A stretch of 64,000 bases of DNA from positions 3,780,402 to 3,844,401 of the forward strand of contig NZ_CP036264.1 in the NCBI RefSeq assembly GCF_008035925.1, given 5' to 3'. This DNA is from Stieleria maiorica. GTDB taxonomy: Bacteria > Planctomycetota > Planctomycetia > Pirellulales > Pirellulaceae. Of this stretch, positions 46,663 through 55,817 are shown piece by piece (position 1 is the stretch's first letter; the number at the start of each line of letters is the position of its first letter). The notes below the pieces were generated by a model. The model did no database searches, was not told where the DNA came from, and was given only the letters and a program-made list of their open reading frames with translations. Position numbers and translations under genes: made by a program.

Positions 46663-47949
46663 TCAGCGACCCTCGCCGGCAATCCTTTCAAGCGTCTTCT
46701 CCGCCTGGGCGGATAAATACGGATCAGGATCGACCAGCAACTGCTCCAGCCATTGGGTGGATCGATGGTCGGCCAGATCACCCGCCAGCGAGACGGCGGT
46801 TTGGCGCAAGACCAACTGATCCGGTGCCGTTTCGGTCGCTGCGTAGACCAACAACGGAATGGCACCTTCCGGCCCTAAGCGACGAATCTGAGTTTCGTTC
46901 AAGTGTCTGGCTTTGGTGCGTCCGATCGGCGCCAGCAACTCATTGATGACAGCCGTCAGTTCACGATCGATCGGAGGACCGATCGCGAGTAGCGGCAGCT
47001 GCCAAACTTTGGCAACCGAATGCGACGCCGGCTCTCGTTTAACATTTTGCTTCGTGTCTATGGAAATCGATTCTCCCGGGCTGACGTCGTATCCGTTGGC
47101 ACCGACGGTCATCTGTGTCGGCGCGTTCGTTAGCGAAGGGGAGGCACAGGAGGCGCTTGCGAACTCGATGCGACATTGAAACTCCGATCCGCTCGGGCAC
47201 GCCATCGTTGCCGCGATCGAGGATGCTTCATCGTGAATCGCGAAGTTGACATTGATTTCGCATTGCTCGGCTGCTCGAAACCATGCCTGCCCCTCGACCA
47301 ATTCGATTTTGGCGGCGTCATGCAAGATGACTTCGCCTGCCTTATTCAAACGGATCTTACACTCGTCGGGGGTTTGCAATTCACACAGAACGGACGCATC
47401 GGTTCGCACTCGCGATCCTTTCGTGATCGGCTCGCCGACGGTTTGTTTGACGGTGTCCCATTGTGTGCTGCCCGGCTTTAGGATCTGCACCGACCCGGTC
47501 GCACGCATCAAGGTTGCGACGATCGGAGCTTCGCCGCTGACCGGAACGCGGATCCTCTCTTTCCGAGCCCGAGTGGTTTGCTTGCCGATGATAACCACAC
47601 CGATCAGCACACTGGCCGCGGTCGCGGCCCAGATGACCGTCCATGTCCACGGATTTCGGCGTCGGTCCGTTGCCGCCATGATCGAATTCTCGCCGCCAGA
47701 TTGCTCGGCAGCCTGTTGCTCGGCAGCCCGTTGGTCTGCGGCACGGTTGATCGCCGCGACGGCATCATCAATCTGCCCCAGGCGGAGCGATGATTGCAGT
47801 TGCAGGTCCAATCCGGACAGTGACTCCCACCGGCGGCGGCACGCTTCGCATTCGGTGAGATGATGTTGGATGCGTTTCGATTGATGGTCCGAGAGTTCGC
47901 CATCCAAGCAAGCGCTGAAGGTGGATTGAAGTTCGTTACAGTCGTTCAT
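46663..47949 (-). CDS. Anti-sigma factor with zinc-finger, membrane helix, FecR-like and HEAT-like regions
   Basis: The ATG at 47949 overlaps the sigma factor stop by 4 bp (ATGA), giving translational coupling and 428 residues. The cytoplasmic N-terminus carries an anti-sigma zinc motif H-L-T-E-C-E-A-C (HxxxCxxC). One transmembrane helix follows (about 123-141; WTVIWAATAASVLIGVVII). The outer part contains a FecR-like region (MRATGSVQILKPGSTQWDTV, GEPITKGSRVRTDASVLCEL) and a C-terminal helical-repeat segment resembling HEAT repeats (EGAIPLLVYAATETAPDQLV). It should hold the adjacent ECF sigma factor inactive until an envelope signal is sensed. Confidence 0.82.
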   Translation of the reverse strand: MNDCNELQSTFSACLDGELSDHQSKRIQHHLTECEACRRRWESLSGLDLQLQSSLRLGQIDDAVAAINRAADQRAAEQQAAEQSGGENSIMAATDRRRNPWTWTVIWAATAASVLIGVVIIGKQTTRARKERIRVPVSGEAPIVATLMRATGSVQILKPGSTQWDTVKQTVGEPITKGSRVRTDASVLCELQTPDECKIRLNKAGEVILHDAAKIELVEGQAWFRAAEQCEINVNFAIHDEASSIAATMACPSGSEFQCRIEFASASCASPSLTNAPTQMTVGANGYDVSPGESISIDTKQNVKREPASHSVAKVWQLPLLAIGPPIDRELTAVINELLAPIGRTKARHLNETQIRRLGPEGAIPLLVYAATETAPDQLVLRQTAVSLAGDLADHRSTQWLEQLLVDPDPYLSAQAEKTLERIAGEGR

Positions 47950-48491
47950 GGGGCGTCCCCCGTTGTCGTCAACTCCGCCTTTAGCTTCATCCTTGCGCGG
48001 TGTAGCCGATCGTGCACGGTCGATCGGGCGACGCCCAGCCACGCTGCAATCTCGTCGTATGTCAGATTGTCGTAGTAGTGCAACAACAGCACCTCGCGTT
48101 GGGGTTCAGGGAGTGCCGCGATCAGTCGCATCAGATGTTCCTTCTGGTCGCGGTCGGCCGGGGCGTCCGCTTCGTTTTCCGTCGGGATTGATTGGACATC
48201 AATTCCGGCACTGCGACGGACCTGTTGGCGGCGAATCATGTCGACGCAGACATTGTGTGCAATTTGCCGCAGCCATCCGCCGATCGCGTCACGCGTTCGA
48301 AGTCGATGGAGATGGATGATCGCGCGAACAAACGTCTCCTGTGCCGCATCTTCGCTGTCACTGTCGCAAATCAGTCGCGCCTGACAGAACGCATAAATTC
48401 GTCGGTACCATTGTTGGACATCCAACCGGTCGGGTGCGGTCTCGTCGGTATGATTCGGCAACGGCGTCGCCGAGGCGGCGTCTTTTGTCAA
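47946..48491 (-). CDS. ECF-type RNA polymerase sigma factor
   Basis: The 181-aa product has region 2 (about 25-95; AFCQARLICDSDSEDAAQETFVRAI) and region 4 (about 120-170; LPEPQREVLLLHYYDNLTYDEIAAWLG, ARSTVHDRLHRAR). It directs RNA polymerase to a small regulon, and its overlap with the anti-sigma gene fixes their partnership. Divergent transcription of a secreted protein gene starts 205 bp upstream, a likely target, but no ECF promoter motif is evident to me. Confidence 0.9.
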   Translation of the reverse strand: MTKDAASATPLPNHTDETAPDRLDVQQWYRRIYAFCQARLICDSDSEDAAQETFVRAIIHLHRLRTRDAIGGWLRQIAHNVCVDMIRRQQVRRSAGIDVQSIPTENEADAPADRDQKEHLMRLIAALPEPQREVLLLHYYDNLTYDEIAAWLGVARSTVHDRLHRARMKLKAELTTTGDAP

Positions 48492-48696
48492 AGCGTCGGG
48501 ATCGGTTCGAAGGGCAGTTGTCTACCAGACGGATCAGGCATCCCGTCAGACCGGCGCGTTTCGCGAAAATGTCAAAAGATTGTTTATGACGTCCAACGCT
48601 CGGTTTTCTCCGGTCCGGCAGCCCTACCCGTGCGACTGGTTGTTATCTCAGTTTACCTTCAGACCGGTCAATTAAGTTTTCCAGCGGAGCGGACCC

Positions 48697-50100
48697 ATGC
48701 GTCAGATTCTTGTTTTCTCAGTCGTCGCCACACTCCTCGCCGCGGTTGCGTCTCAGACGCATCGGCTATCGGCCGAACCGGATTCGAGTCGCAGTTCGAT
48801 TACCGCACCGGCGATCCCCGATCCTACTGCCGAGCCGAACGAGGGCGGAAAACTGATCGTCCACGAATGGGGGACCTTCACCACGTTTTCCGGCAGCGAC
48901 GGTGTTTTCTTGGACTTTCGACCATTGGCTGCCGAACACAGCGACCTGCCCGGCTACGTCCTCGATCGAGGTTCCTATGCCCCGTTCAGATTCCCGAGCA
49001 AGAGTCGACTGTGGGGCCGAGTCCGCATGGAGACACCCGTCACCTACTTCTATACCGATCGTGTCCGGACGGTGAATGTGCGTGTCGATTTCCCCGAGGG
49101 ACTGCTCACCGAGTTCTATCCGCCGGTTCAATCCATGCAGCCCGCGATCGACCAAGCGAACATCTTTGGCAAAGGGGAGTTGATCGGCAAATCAAGTCTG
49201 GACTGGGGGCGCGTTGATTTGATCCCTATCAAACAGTTGTTGCCCGACCTCGCCGGTGCCGACAGCGGACGACATATCGCTCAGGACATCGTGCAGGTTT
49301 TGCTACCGCACGGCGCGAACGAGCAACACTATGCCGAGGCACGTGCGACCGATTCGGCGCTGGTGCATGTTCGCGGAAAGACGGGCCTGAACTTTCCGGA
49401 GACGGGGCATTTCGAGAAATTCCTTTTCTATCGCGGAGTCGGGAAGTTTCAATTGCCGATTTCTGCACGCTTTCAAGACGCGTCGGTCGTGATGGTCAAC
49501 GATGCACCCCTACCGATTCGATCCGCAATCCTTGTCTCCGTCGACGGCAATGTGGTCAAAGCGGAAAAGCTGGCTCGGATCGATTCCGGCCAGTCCCTGC
49601 GATTTGATCAGGTCCGACCAGTGACCGAAGAAGCGTTGTCGGAGATGGTGCGCCGCAGTTTGGTCGACGAGGGGTTGTATGAAAAGGAAGCTGCCTCGAT
49701 GGTCAAAACGTGGCAACACTCTTGGTTCACCGAAAACGGCACACGGATCCTTTTCATGGTACCACCGCCGATCACGGATGAATTGCTGCCGCTGCACGTC
49801 ACGCCGGTTCCGGATGAAACCCTCCGAGTTCTCGTCGCGCGGATGGAACTGATGTCACCACGCGCCGAACAACGCATGATCGACGCGGTCGCGAAAAGCA
49901 TCCGCGGTCGTGCGCAGCATCACGCCGAACAAAAAGGAAACAAGTCCAAGCCACGTTACCCGATCCCCACCGCGATCCGCGACTTCGGCCGCATGGCTGA
50001 ACCGGCCCTGGTGAGAGTTAACAAGATCACCCGCGACCAAGCGATCCGCACGGAAGCAACGCTACTCCTCAAGCAATTGCAAGCCAACCCAACCAACTAA
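48697..50100 (+). CDS. Secreted protein of unknown function
   Basis: The 467-aa product has a signal peptide (MRQILVFSVVATLLAAVASQ) and a ribosome-binding site GGAG 11 bases before the ATG. I do not recognise a Pfam family. The start of the mature part has HEWGTFTTFSGSDG, a motif I associate with hypothetical planctomycete proteins. The middle is beta-rich (ETPVTYFYTDRVRTVNVRVDF), and the C-terminus is helical with RVLVARMELMSPRAEQRMIDA. It is divergent from the ECF sigma/anti-sigma pair and could be part of that regulon, which is an inference from position only. Confidence 0.68.
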   Translation: MRQILVFSVVATLLAAVASQTHRLSAEPDSSRSSITAPAIPDPTAEPNEGGKLIVHEWGTFTTFSGSDGVFLDFRPLAAEHSDLPGYVLDRGSYAPFRFPSKSRLWGRVRMETPVTYFYTDRVRTVNVRVDFPEGLLTEFYPPVQSMQPAIDQANIFGKGELIGKSSLDWGRVDLIPIKQLLPDLAGADSGRHIAQDIVQVLLPHGANEQHYAEARATDSALVHVRGKTGLNFPETGHFEKFLFYRGVGKFQLPISARFQDASVVMVNDAPLPIRSAILVSVDGNVVKAEKLARIDSGQSLRFDQVRPVTEEALSEMVRRSLVDEGLYEKEAASMVKTWQHSWFTENGTRILFMVPPPITDELLPLHVTPVPDETLRVLVARMELMSPRAEQRMIDAVAKSIRGRAQHHAEQKGNKSKPRYPIPTAIRDFGRMAEPALVRVNKITRDQAIRTEATLLLKQLQANPTN

Positions 50101-50114
50101 CCCCCGCGCCACCC

Positions 50115-50176
50115 GGGGTCTGTCCCCGCGTCAACCGGGGTCTGTCCCCGCGGGTCCGAGTTCGGGGTCTGTCCCC
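50115..50176 (+). repeat. Three copies of the GGGGTCTGTCCCC hairpin upstream of the transposase
   Basis: Exact copies are at 50115-50127, 50137-50149 and 50164-50176. Each can fold with a GGGG/CCCC stem and a TCTGT loop, often with one more C-G pair. They all read the same way and precede the RAYT-type transposase gene, as substrates of such enzymes do. Confidence 0.85.
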
Positions 50177-50391
50177 GCGAGTTCCCTTTAATGCATGCAT
50201 AAGAATGGCCTGACGCTGTTTGTTGGATCGATCGCAGTTCCGGTCGATTTTGGCTTGACCGCTTCTTCCTGTTCGGGTGGAATGAAGACAGTCAAGTGGA
50301 GTCGCACGGCGACTCGTTTTTTCGCTGCGAATGGTGGAGGAAGATCCTGATACCCGCAGCAGTTTCCAGAAACGAGTTGGGAGACTCTGCG

Positions 50392-51510
50392 ATGGCAAGG
50401 ACAAATCGTTCCGAAATCTTGGACCCACGCGAAATCCAAGCATTTCACGTGATGAGCCGAACCGCGCGAGGTTGCTGGCTTTTCGGCGACGACCCGGTTT
50501 CAGGCAAGAATTTCGATTACCGAAAGGACTGGATTGAGAACCAACTCAAGCGATTTGCGGCTTCGTTCGGCATCGACTTGACATCCTTTGCGATTCTTTC
50601 GAATCACTTCCACCTTGTGTTACGGGCTCGTCCCGACGTCGTCGAAACATGGGACGATAGCGAAGTGGCGCGTCGCTGGCTAATGATCTGCCCGGAACGA
50701 ACGGACGCCAATGGTGATCCGATGACGCCGACGCAGTCAGAGTTGGATCGCATTCGGAGTGCTGCCAGTACGATTGCGGAGATACGGCTACGGCTCAGCA
50801 ACATTTCGTGGTGGATGCGACTTTTAAATCAGCGAATCGCGCAGCGAGCCAATAAGGAAGATGACGTCGAAGGCCATTTTTTCCAGGGACGTTTTAAAGC
50901 AGTGCCTTTGGTCGATGAAGAAGCCATCCTGGCCGGTTCAGTTTACGTCGATCTAAATCTGATCCGCGCGTGTGTCGCGGAAACACTGGAAATGAGCGAC
51001 CACACGTCGGCGCAGCGGCGAATCGAATCGCTCCGTACATCAAAGCAGCCGCAGGAGGAGCAGCCGAACACTTCAGATGATCGGAAAACGACCGATACCT
51101 CGACGTCATCAAGTTCACCGCAAGCTCGCCGCGCGGATGCTTTTCTTTCACCGGTGAACCTGAACGAAGCCATCGCCACACCAGGGCCGCATCCGAGTGA
51201 GTCGGGAGAACGATGTAGCGACAAGGGATTCTTGGCGATTAGTGAAGAAGCCTACCTGGAACTATTGGACTGGACCGCTCGGCAGATGTCCGCTGGAAAG
51301 CCCGGGAAGACGCCGGCCGACCTGCCTCCGATACTGAAACGCCTCGATCTGTCGCCTACACTTTGGTTGACAATCGTCGCGAATTTCAGTGAAGTCTTTT
51401 CAACGATCGCCGGTCGTCCCGAGCACATCGATCACGAGCGGACAAAACAGACCGGGCAACGCTTCTATGTTTCCCGGCACACTCGCTCGCTATTCGGGCA
51501 CGCAGCGTAA
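50392..51510 (+). CDS. REP-associated tyrosine transposase (RAYT, Y1/IS200-like)
   Basis: The ATG at 50392 follows GGGAG and gives 372 residues; the open frame extends to 50296. The catalytic HUH motif is H72-F-H74 in LSNHFHLVLR, and the tyrosine region has Y185 in AGSVYVDLNLIRA, equivalent to the RAYT Y-x(3)-N-x(2)-R-A block. Residues 155-176 (EGHFFQGRFKAVPLVDEE) are also typical. The C-terminal 170 residues are low-complexity and helical. RAYTs are single-strand HUH endonucleases that process palindromic REP sequences. GGGGTCTGTCCCC hairpins lie on both sides of the gene and should be its cognate element. No inverted terminal repeats or partner gene is visible. Confidence 0.85.
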   Translation: MARTNRSEILDPREIQAFHVMSRTARGCWLFGDDPVSGKNFDYRKDWIENQLKRFAASFGIDLTSFAILSNHFHLVLRARPDVVETWDDSEVARRWLMICPERTDANGDPMTPTQSELDRIRSAASTIAEIRLRLSNISWWMRLLNQRIAQRANKEDDVEGHFFQGRFKAVPLVDEEAILAGSVYVDLNLIRACVAETLEMSDHTSAQRRIESLRTSKQPQEEQPNTSDDRKTTDTSTSSSSPQARRADAFLSPVNLNEAIATPGPHPSESGERCSDKGFLAISEEAYLELLDWTARQMSAGKPGKTPADLPPILKRLDLSPTLWLTIVANFSEVFSTIAGRPEHIDHERTKQTGQRFYVSRHTRSLFGHAA

Positions 51511-51750
51511 CCGTCGACCTGCAGCCGACATTCAACGCCGCCTCGACGCAGTGATTGATCACGGCCAGTGCATTGAAAGAAACATTTCGATCCTGCGGAG
51601 TTCGTGTAGGCCGTGCGATACCCGGGAAAGGCATTTTCCGGGCCTTTCGAACAAACATTGCCGCCGATGTCCGAGCCCAACGTCTACTTGCCGCCTGACG
51701 CTTTCGATCCGAGCATTCGAAACACCGTGAATCGCGTCCCTCCTTCGCCC

Positions 51751-52015
51751 AGGGTCTGTCCCCAGCCAACTGTGCGGGGTCTGTCCCCAATTGAATTCTT
51801 GTCGGGCGACTAGGTCGTTGCAGTAGCTACTGGGCCACAGTGTAGAACCGTTGTCCCCAACTGTTCTCCGTTGACCGCGCAGCGGGCAGAGGGGGCCCGG
51901 ATCTGCCGGGTCGGCTGTAGGGAGAACAATTCAGGACAATAGTTCCACAAAGTCGATTAGCGCGGGGTCTGTCCCCGGTTGATCCGCAAAATCGATTAGC
52001 GCGGGGTCTGTCCCC
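51751..52015 (+). repeat. Hairpin copies downstream of the transposase
   Basis: Exact GGGGTCTGTCCCC is at 51776-51788, 51964-51976 and 52003-52015, and AGGGTCTGTCCCC is at 51751-51763. The last two share the longer flank TCGATTAGCG and stand 39 bp apart. All read the same way as the upstream copies. Confidence 0.85.
51841..51949. repeat. 109-bp imperfect palindrome (MITE-like)
   Basis: Two 29-base arms (51841-51869 and 51921-51949) are inverted copies with 23 of 29 positions identical; most differences are transitions that still allow G-U pairing. An inner hairpin GGCCCGG/CCGGGTC is centred near 51900. It lies within the hairpin-rich region downstream of the transposase and has no coding capacity. 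Confidence 0.6.
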
Positions 52016-52057
52016 GATTGATTGGGGTAGGACTGAGGGGGACATGGCTGTACGTGG

Positions 52058-54367
52058 TTATGTACAGTCATCGGTTGCGGGGAGGGGTGGCGAGGCGGAC
52101 ATGGTCTTGGGGAGTAACGTGACGCCGCTTACCGATTGTTCGACGCACCAGCGTTGCCAGACTTGTCGATACGCATTCTGCAGTTCGGTCACAAATCGCT
52201 GCTGATCGGCGATCGTCTGCCGCGTGAGTTCTCGTAGTGATCGGCGAATCTCGGCCAGTGACTCGAGATCGCCGGCAAGCGAGCCGACCAGCGAGGCGTA
52301 TTGGTCCGTCGTCCTGGCAATCCACTCGGGTTTGCCGAGATGATGGACGATTCCCGCCGTGCCCCGCGACGGCCGGTTGTTCCCGTAGAAACCGATGACT
52401 GGAATCCCCATCCACAGGGCCTCCATCGTCGTTGTCCCGCCCGCCCACGGGGTTGCGTCCAGCCCGATGTCGATCTCGTGATAGGTTTCCAAGTACGAAT
52501 CACCACGGTAGGTGCTGCGGACCTCAATTCGGCTCTCGCTGATTCCACGCTGAGCCAACGCGCTGATCAACTCCGCCTTCAGCGGTTCATTGAATCGGGT
52601 GTTGAACGCGAGCAGTTTTGAATTCGGGCATGCCTTCAAGGCAGCCGCCCACAAATCGTGGGTTGTTGATGAAATTTTGAACGGTCGGTGCAGCGATCCC
52701 AGCGTGACGTAGCCCTTGCCGGCCGCGGGTAAGGAAGAAACATCGGGAGCGTTTTTCGGCGGGGCGAAACAGAAGGATCCGCCCGGAATTCGAATCAACT
52801 CTTCAGTGTGCAACGTCGGCTCACCGATCGGGTTTTGCACGTCACAGGTCAAGCAATAATCGATCGCCTGCAGACCCGTAGTGTTCGGGTAACCCAACCA
52901 TGAAATCTGGATCGGTGCCGGTTTGGTCGCAAACGCCGGCAACCGGTTTCCCGAAGTGTGTCCGGCCAAATCGACCAGGATATCGATCTGATCATCCGCG
53001 ATTTGTTGTGCCACCTGCTGGTCGGAATAGCCGAGCGTGACGCGCCAATGATCGGCAAGGGATTTCAACCGCTCCGTCACATTGTCTCCGACTCCAGATT
53101 CATAGTAACAATAGACTTCAAACATCGATCGGTCGCGAAGTCGCAACAGCGGCTCGAAGAACGCCGTCACCGCATGTTCGCGAAAGTCCGCAGAAGCATA
53201 ACCGATCCGCAACTTTCGCTCGCGATCGGGACGGTTGGTGTGACGTCGAATTGGCTGGACATTTCCGTGTCGCTCACCCCAGCGGATGTGTTCTTCGAAC
53301 AACTGTTCCGGACTGATTTCCGGATCGCCACTCATCAGATAGAGCAAACACCCATGCGCGCTGCTCATTCGAGGGTCTCGTTTGACGGCTTCCGCAAAAC
53401 ACTCCGCTGCCTCGCGACGTCGGTCGGATTCGATGTACACGAACCCGAGCGAACAGAGCGCATGTGCATCGGTGGGATCGAGTTCCAAGGCACGTCGAAT
53501 CTCCGTCTTGGCGCGCGCGACGTCCCTTAACGACAGGAGAACCGTTCCCAAGTAGTGATGCGCTTTGGCATTATCCGGAAACTCGATCACCAATTGCTCA
53601 AAGCGTTCAGCCGCTTCGGGAAGTCGACCGAGATTAACCAGGGTTCGCGCCAACGTCAACTTTGAGACCACATCGCCGGGGCGACAATGCACCACCCGCT
53701 GAAGCAGTTCCAGCGACTCTTCCCATTTGCACTGCCGCCGGTAACATTCGCCGAGGTTTCCCAGCACGTCCAGGTTGCCTGGATTTCGCTGAACCAGGTC
53801 GTGATAGACCTGTTCCGCGTCGTGCAAGCGATTCTGCCGGACCCAGCAATTGGCCAAGTTCATCGCGGCCTGTTCGGATTGCGGGTCGATTCGAATCGCC
53901 CGCTGAAACTGCTGTTCGGCTTGTTCTAAATGCCCGCTTTCGAGCAGGAAGACTCCCAGATTGTTGCGCGTCTCGGAATTTTCTGGGTCCGCCTCGATTA
54001 CCTGGTGAAGCATTTGGTGGGCACGTCGGGCATCGCCGGCTGAATGATAGACGATCGCCAAATTGCTGATCAATTCGGGCTGATCGCCCATAAAGCCCCG
54101 AGCCTTTTCTAAACACTCCAGTGCACTCGGGTATGCCCCTGCGGAGTAGAGTGTCATTCCCAACAGGTGCCAGGCGTCGGCGTGATCGGGAACCACACTC
54201 AGGACTTCGCAGTACAACTGTTTGGCTTGTTCGAGGTTACCAGCGCGCTGCATCGCCAGCGCATTTTCGATCTTCAATGCAATCGCATGCTGCACATCCA
54301 GGGGAGCGGGCGCTGGCTGCGGTCGGCGTCTGCGTCGTTTCGGCGGTTTCGTTCTGCTACGTGACAT
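52058..54367 (-). CDS. TPR protein O-GlcNAc transferase-like glycosyltransferase (GT41)
   Basis: The 769-aa product starts at the ATG at 54367 (MSRSRTKPPKRRRRRPQPAP); a longer frame overlaps the neighbour. At least eight TPR repeats (about 35-370; PDHADAWHLLGMTLYSAGAY, PENSETRNNLGVFLLESGHL) are followed by the GT41 catalytic region (about 390-740) with RIGYASADFREHAVTAFFEP, DILVDLAGHTSGNRLPAFA, VTLGSLHRPFKIS and DATPWAGGTTTMEALWMG. This is the architecture of bacterial and eukaryotic O-GlcNAc transferases, so it may glycosylate a protein or a surface polymer. It is the last gene of the glycan operon, 43 bp after the aminotransferase. The donor sugar is unknown. Confidence 0.87.
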   Translation of the reverse strand: MSRSRTKPPKRRRRRPQPAPAPLDVQHAIALKIENALAMQRAGNLEQAKQLYCEVLSVVPDHADAWHLLGMTLYSAGAYPSALECLEKARGFMGDQPELISNLAIVYHSAGDARRAHQMLHQVIEADPENSETRNNLGVFLLESGHLEQAEQQFQRAIRIDPQSEQAAMNLANCWVRQNRLHDAEQVYHDLVQRNPGNLDVLGNLGECYRRQCKWEESLELLQRVVHCRPGDVVSKLTLARTLVNLGRLPEAAERFEQLVIEFPDNAKAHHYLGTVLLSLRDVARAKTEIRRALELDPTDAHALCSLGFVYIESDRRREAAECFAEAVKRDPRMSSAHGCLLYLMSGDPEISPEQLFEEHIRWGERHGNVQPIRRHTNRPDRERKLRIGYASADFREHAVTAFFEPLLRLRDRSMFEVYCYYESGVGDNVTERLKSLADHWRVTLGYSDQQVAQQIADDQIDILVDLAGHTSGNRLPAFATKPAPIQISWLGYPNTTGLQAIDYCLTCDVQNPIGEPTLHTEELIRIPGGSFCFAPPKNAPDVSSLPAAGKGYVTLGSLHRPFKISSTTHDLWAAALKACPNSKLLAFNTRFNEPLKAELISALAQRGISESRIEVRSTYRGDSYLETYHEIDIGLDATPWAGGTTTMEALWMGIPVIGFYGNNRPSRGTAGIVHHLGKPEWIARTTDQYASLVGSLAGDLESLAEIRRSLRELTRQTIADQQRFVTELQNAYRQVWQRWCVEQSVSGVTLLPKTMSASPPLPATDDCT

Positions 54368-54410
54368 CGTGCTTTGGGATCTAAGGAATAGGGCAGCGAA
54401 ACGGCAACAC

Positions 54411-55565
54411 TCAATCGCCGCGGATAACGCGACAGACACGTTCAATGTCGGCTTCATCAACCGCAGAACCGGTGGGCAGACAGATCACGCGATCGCCAAT
54501 CGTCTCGGTGTTGGGCAAGGCGAGACCTTGATTCCGAGTCATCGAGCGATAGGGCTCCATCCGGTGACATCCGGGATAAAAGTATCGCCGTGCACGGACC
54601 TTCCGGGCGTGCAGCCGGTCAACCAAGGCGTCCCGACCGACGCCAAAGCGCTGCTCGTCAATCTCAATGACAACGTATTGCCAGTTCGTCTGCTGCAGAT
54701 GGTCGTGCGTTAACAATCGCAGCCCATCGAGCCCTTCCAGGTGCGCCCGGTAGAGCTGGTGATTGTGCCGATTTCTGTCTATCAGTTGTTCCAGGCAGGG
54801 CATCAGGGACAATCCCATGGCCGCACAAACTTCGGGCATCTTCGCGTTCGTGCCCAATCCGACGACTTTGTCCATGCCGGCAAACCCAAAGCTTTTCATC
54901 CGCGTCAGACGCTCGGCCAGTTCGTCATTGTTCGTCGCGATCGCGCCGCCTTCAAAGGTGTTGAAAAACTTGGTGGCGTGGAAACTGAACACCTCACAGT
55001 CGCCGAAGTTTCCGATCATGCGACCTTGGTCCGCACAGCCAAACGCATGAGCGGCGTCATAAATTACGGCCAGATCGTGCTTGCGGGCCAACGTTTCGAT
55101 CGCACTCGTCTGACAGGGAGTTCCCCAAAGGTGGACACCGACGATCGCGCTGGTGTTTTCGTTGATCAGCGACTCAATGCTTTGGAGACAAATCGTATGG
55201 TCATCGCGTTTGATATCGGCAAATACCGGCGTCAATCCGTTCCACTGCGCCGCGTGAGCAGTCGCAACAAACGTGAACGATGGGACGATCACTTCACCGG
55301 TCAGACCCAGAGCGCGATACGCCAACTGCAGGCCGAGTGTCGCGTTGCAGACCGCCACGCAGTGTTTGACTCCCAGATAGGAACACAACTGCGATTCCAG
55401 CTCTTTGACGACGTCGCCGTCGTTGGTGAACCACCTGCGCTGAAATATCTGGTCGACGAGTTGATTGAAGTAAGCGCGGTCGCCGACGTTCGGAGCCCCG
55501 ACATGCAACACGTCATCTTGGCCGACCTCTCGATCAATCCGATGCAGGGTCTTGGTGGCTGACAT
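54411..55565 (-). CDS. DegT/DnrJ/EryC1/StrS-type PLP aminotransferase
   Basis: The ATG at 55565 gives 384 aa; a TTG at 55592 with GAGGAG 13 bases upstream is the alternative. The product belongs to the sugar aminotransferase family (PLP, aspartate aminotransferase fold): VIVPSFTFVATAHAAQWNG, IYDAAHAFG, FSFHATKFFNTFEGGAI with the Schiff-base Lys. Such enzymes turn a keto-sugar nucleotide into an amino sugar used in surface glycans. The neighbouring acetyltransferase and WbqC genes fit N-acylation of that sugar. The precise sugar is not recoverable from sequence. Confidence 0.88.
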   Translation of the reverse strand: MSATKTLHRIDREVGQDDVLHVGAPNVGDRAYFNQLVDQIFQRRWFTNDGDVVKELESQLCSYLGVKHCVAVCNATLGLQLAYRALGLTGEVIVPSFTFVATAHAAQWNGLTPVFADIKRDDHTICLQSIESLINENTSAIVGVHLWGTPCQTSAIETLARKHDLAVIYDAAHAFGCADQGRMIGNFGDCEVFSFHATKFFNTFEGGAIATNNDELAERLTRMKSFGFAGMDKVVGLGTNAKMPEVCAAMGLSLMPCLEQLIDRNRHNHQLYRAHLEGLDGLRLLTHDHLQQTNWQYVVIEIDEQRFGVGRDALVDRLHARKVRARRYFYPGCHRMEPYRSMTRNQGLALPNTETIGDRVICLPTGSAVDEADIERVCRVIRGD

Positions 55566-55817
55566 TCGCGCTGCGCAGGGCCGATGAATCAATCGCTGAA
55601 AAAAACTCCTCTACCGATATCGTTCTGTCGGAAGAATGATTCCATGTCCTACAGGTGAAGCTGCGATTGGGCGGAATGCCCTTGCCACGCGGTTGGCGAC
55701 AACGGATGCTCTGGTACAAATCAGGCGGCAAAATACGCAACGAGATGGCGAACTAGCGGTAGGAAACAGACTGGATCCGTGCGACGAGGGTTTTCCCTCG
55801 GGCACTTGCCGCTTGCG

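Larger units (their letters stand above)
51511..52057. other. Intergenic region holding REP hairpins and a palindrome, no gene
   Basis: No supported gene lies in these 547 bp. The region contains the end of the transposase transcript, four or more hairpin copies and the imperfect palindrome listed separately. The short frame 51613-51813 + spans the hairpins and has no family motif. Confidence 0.55.
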
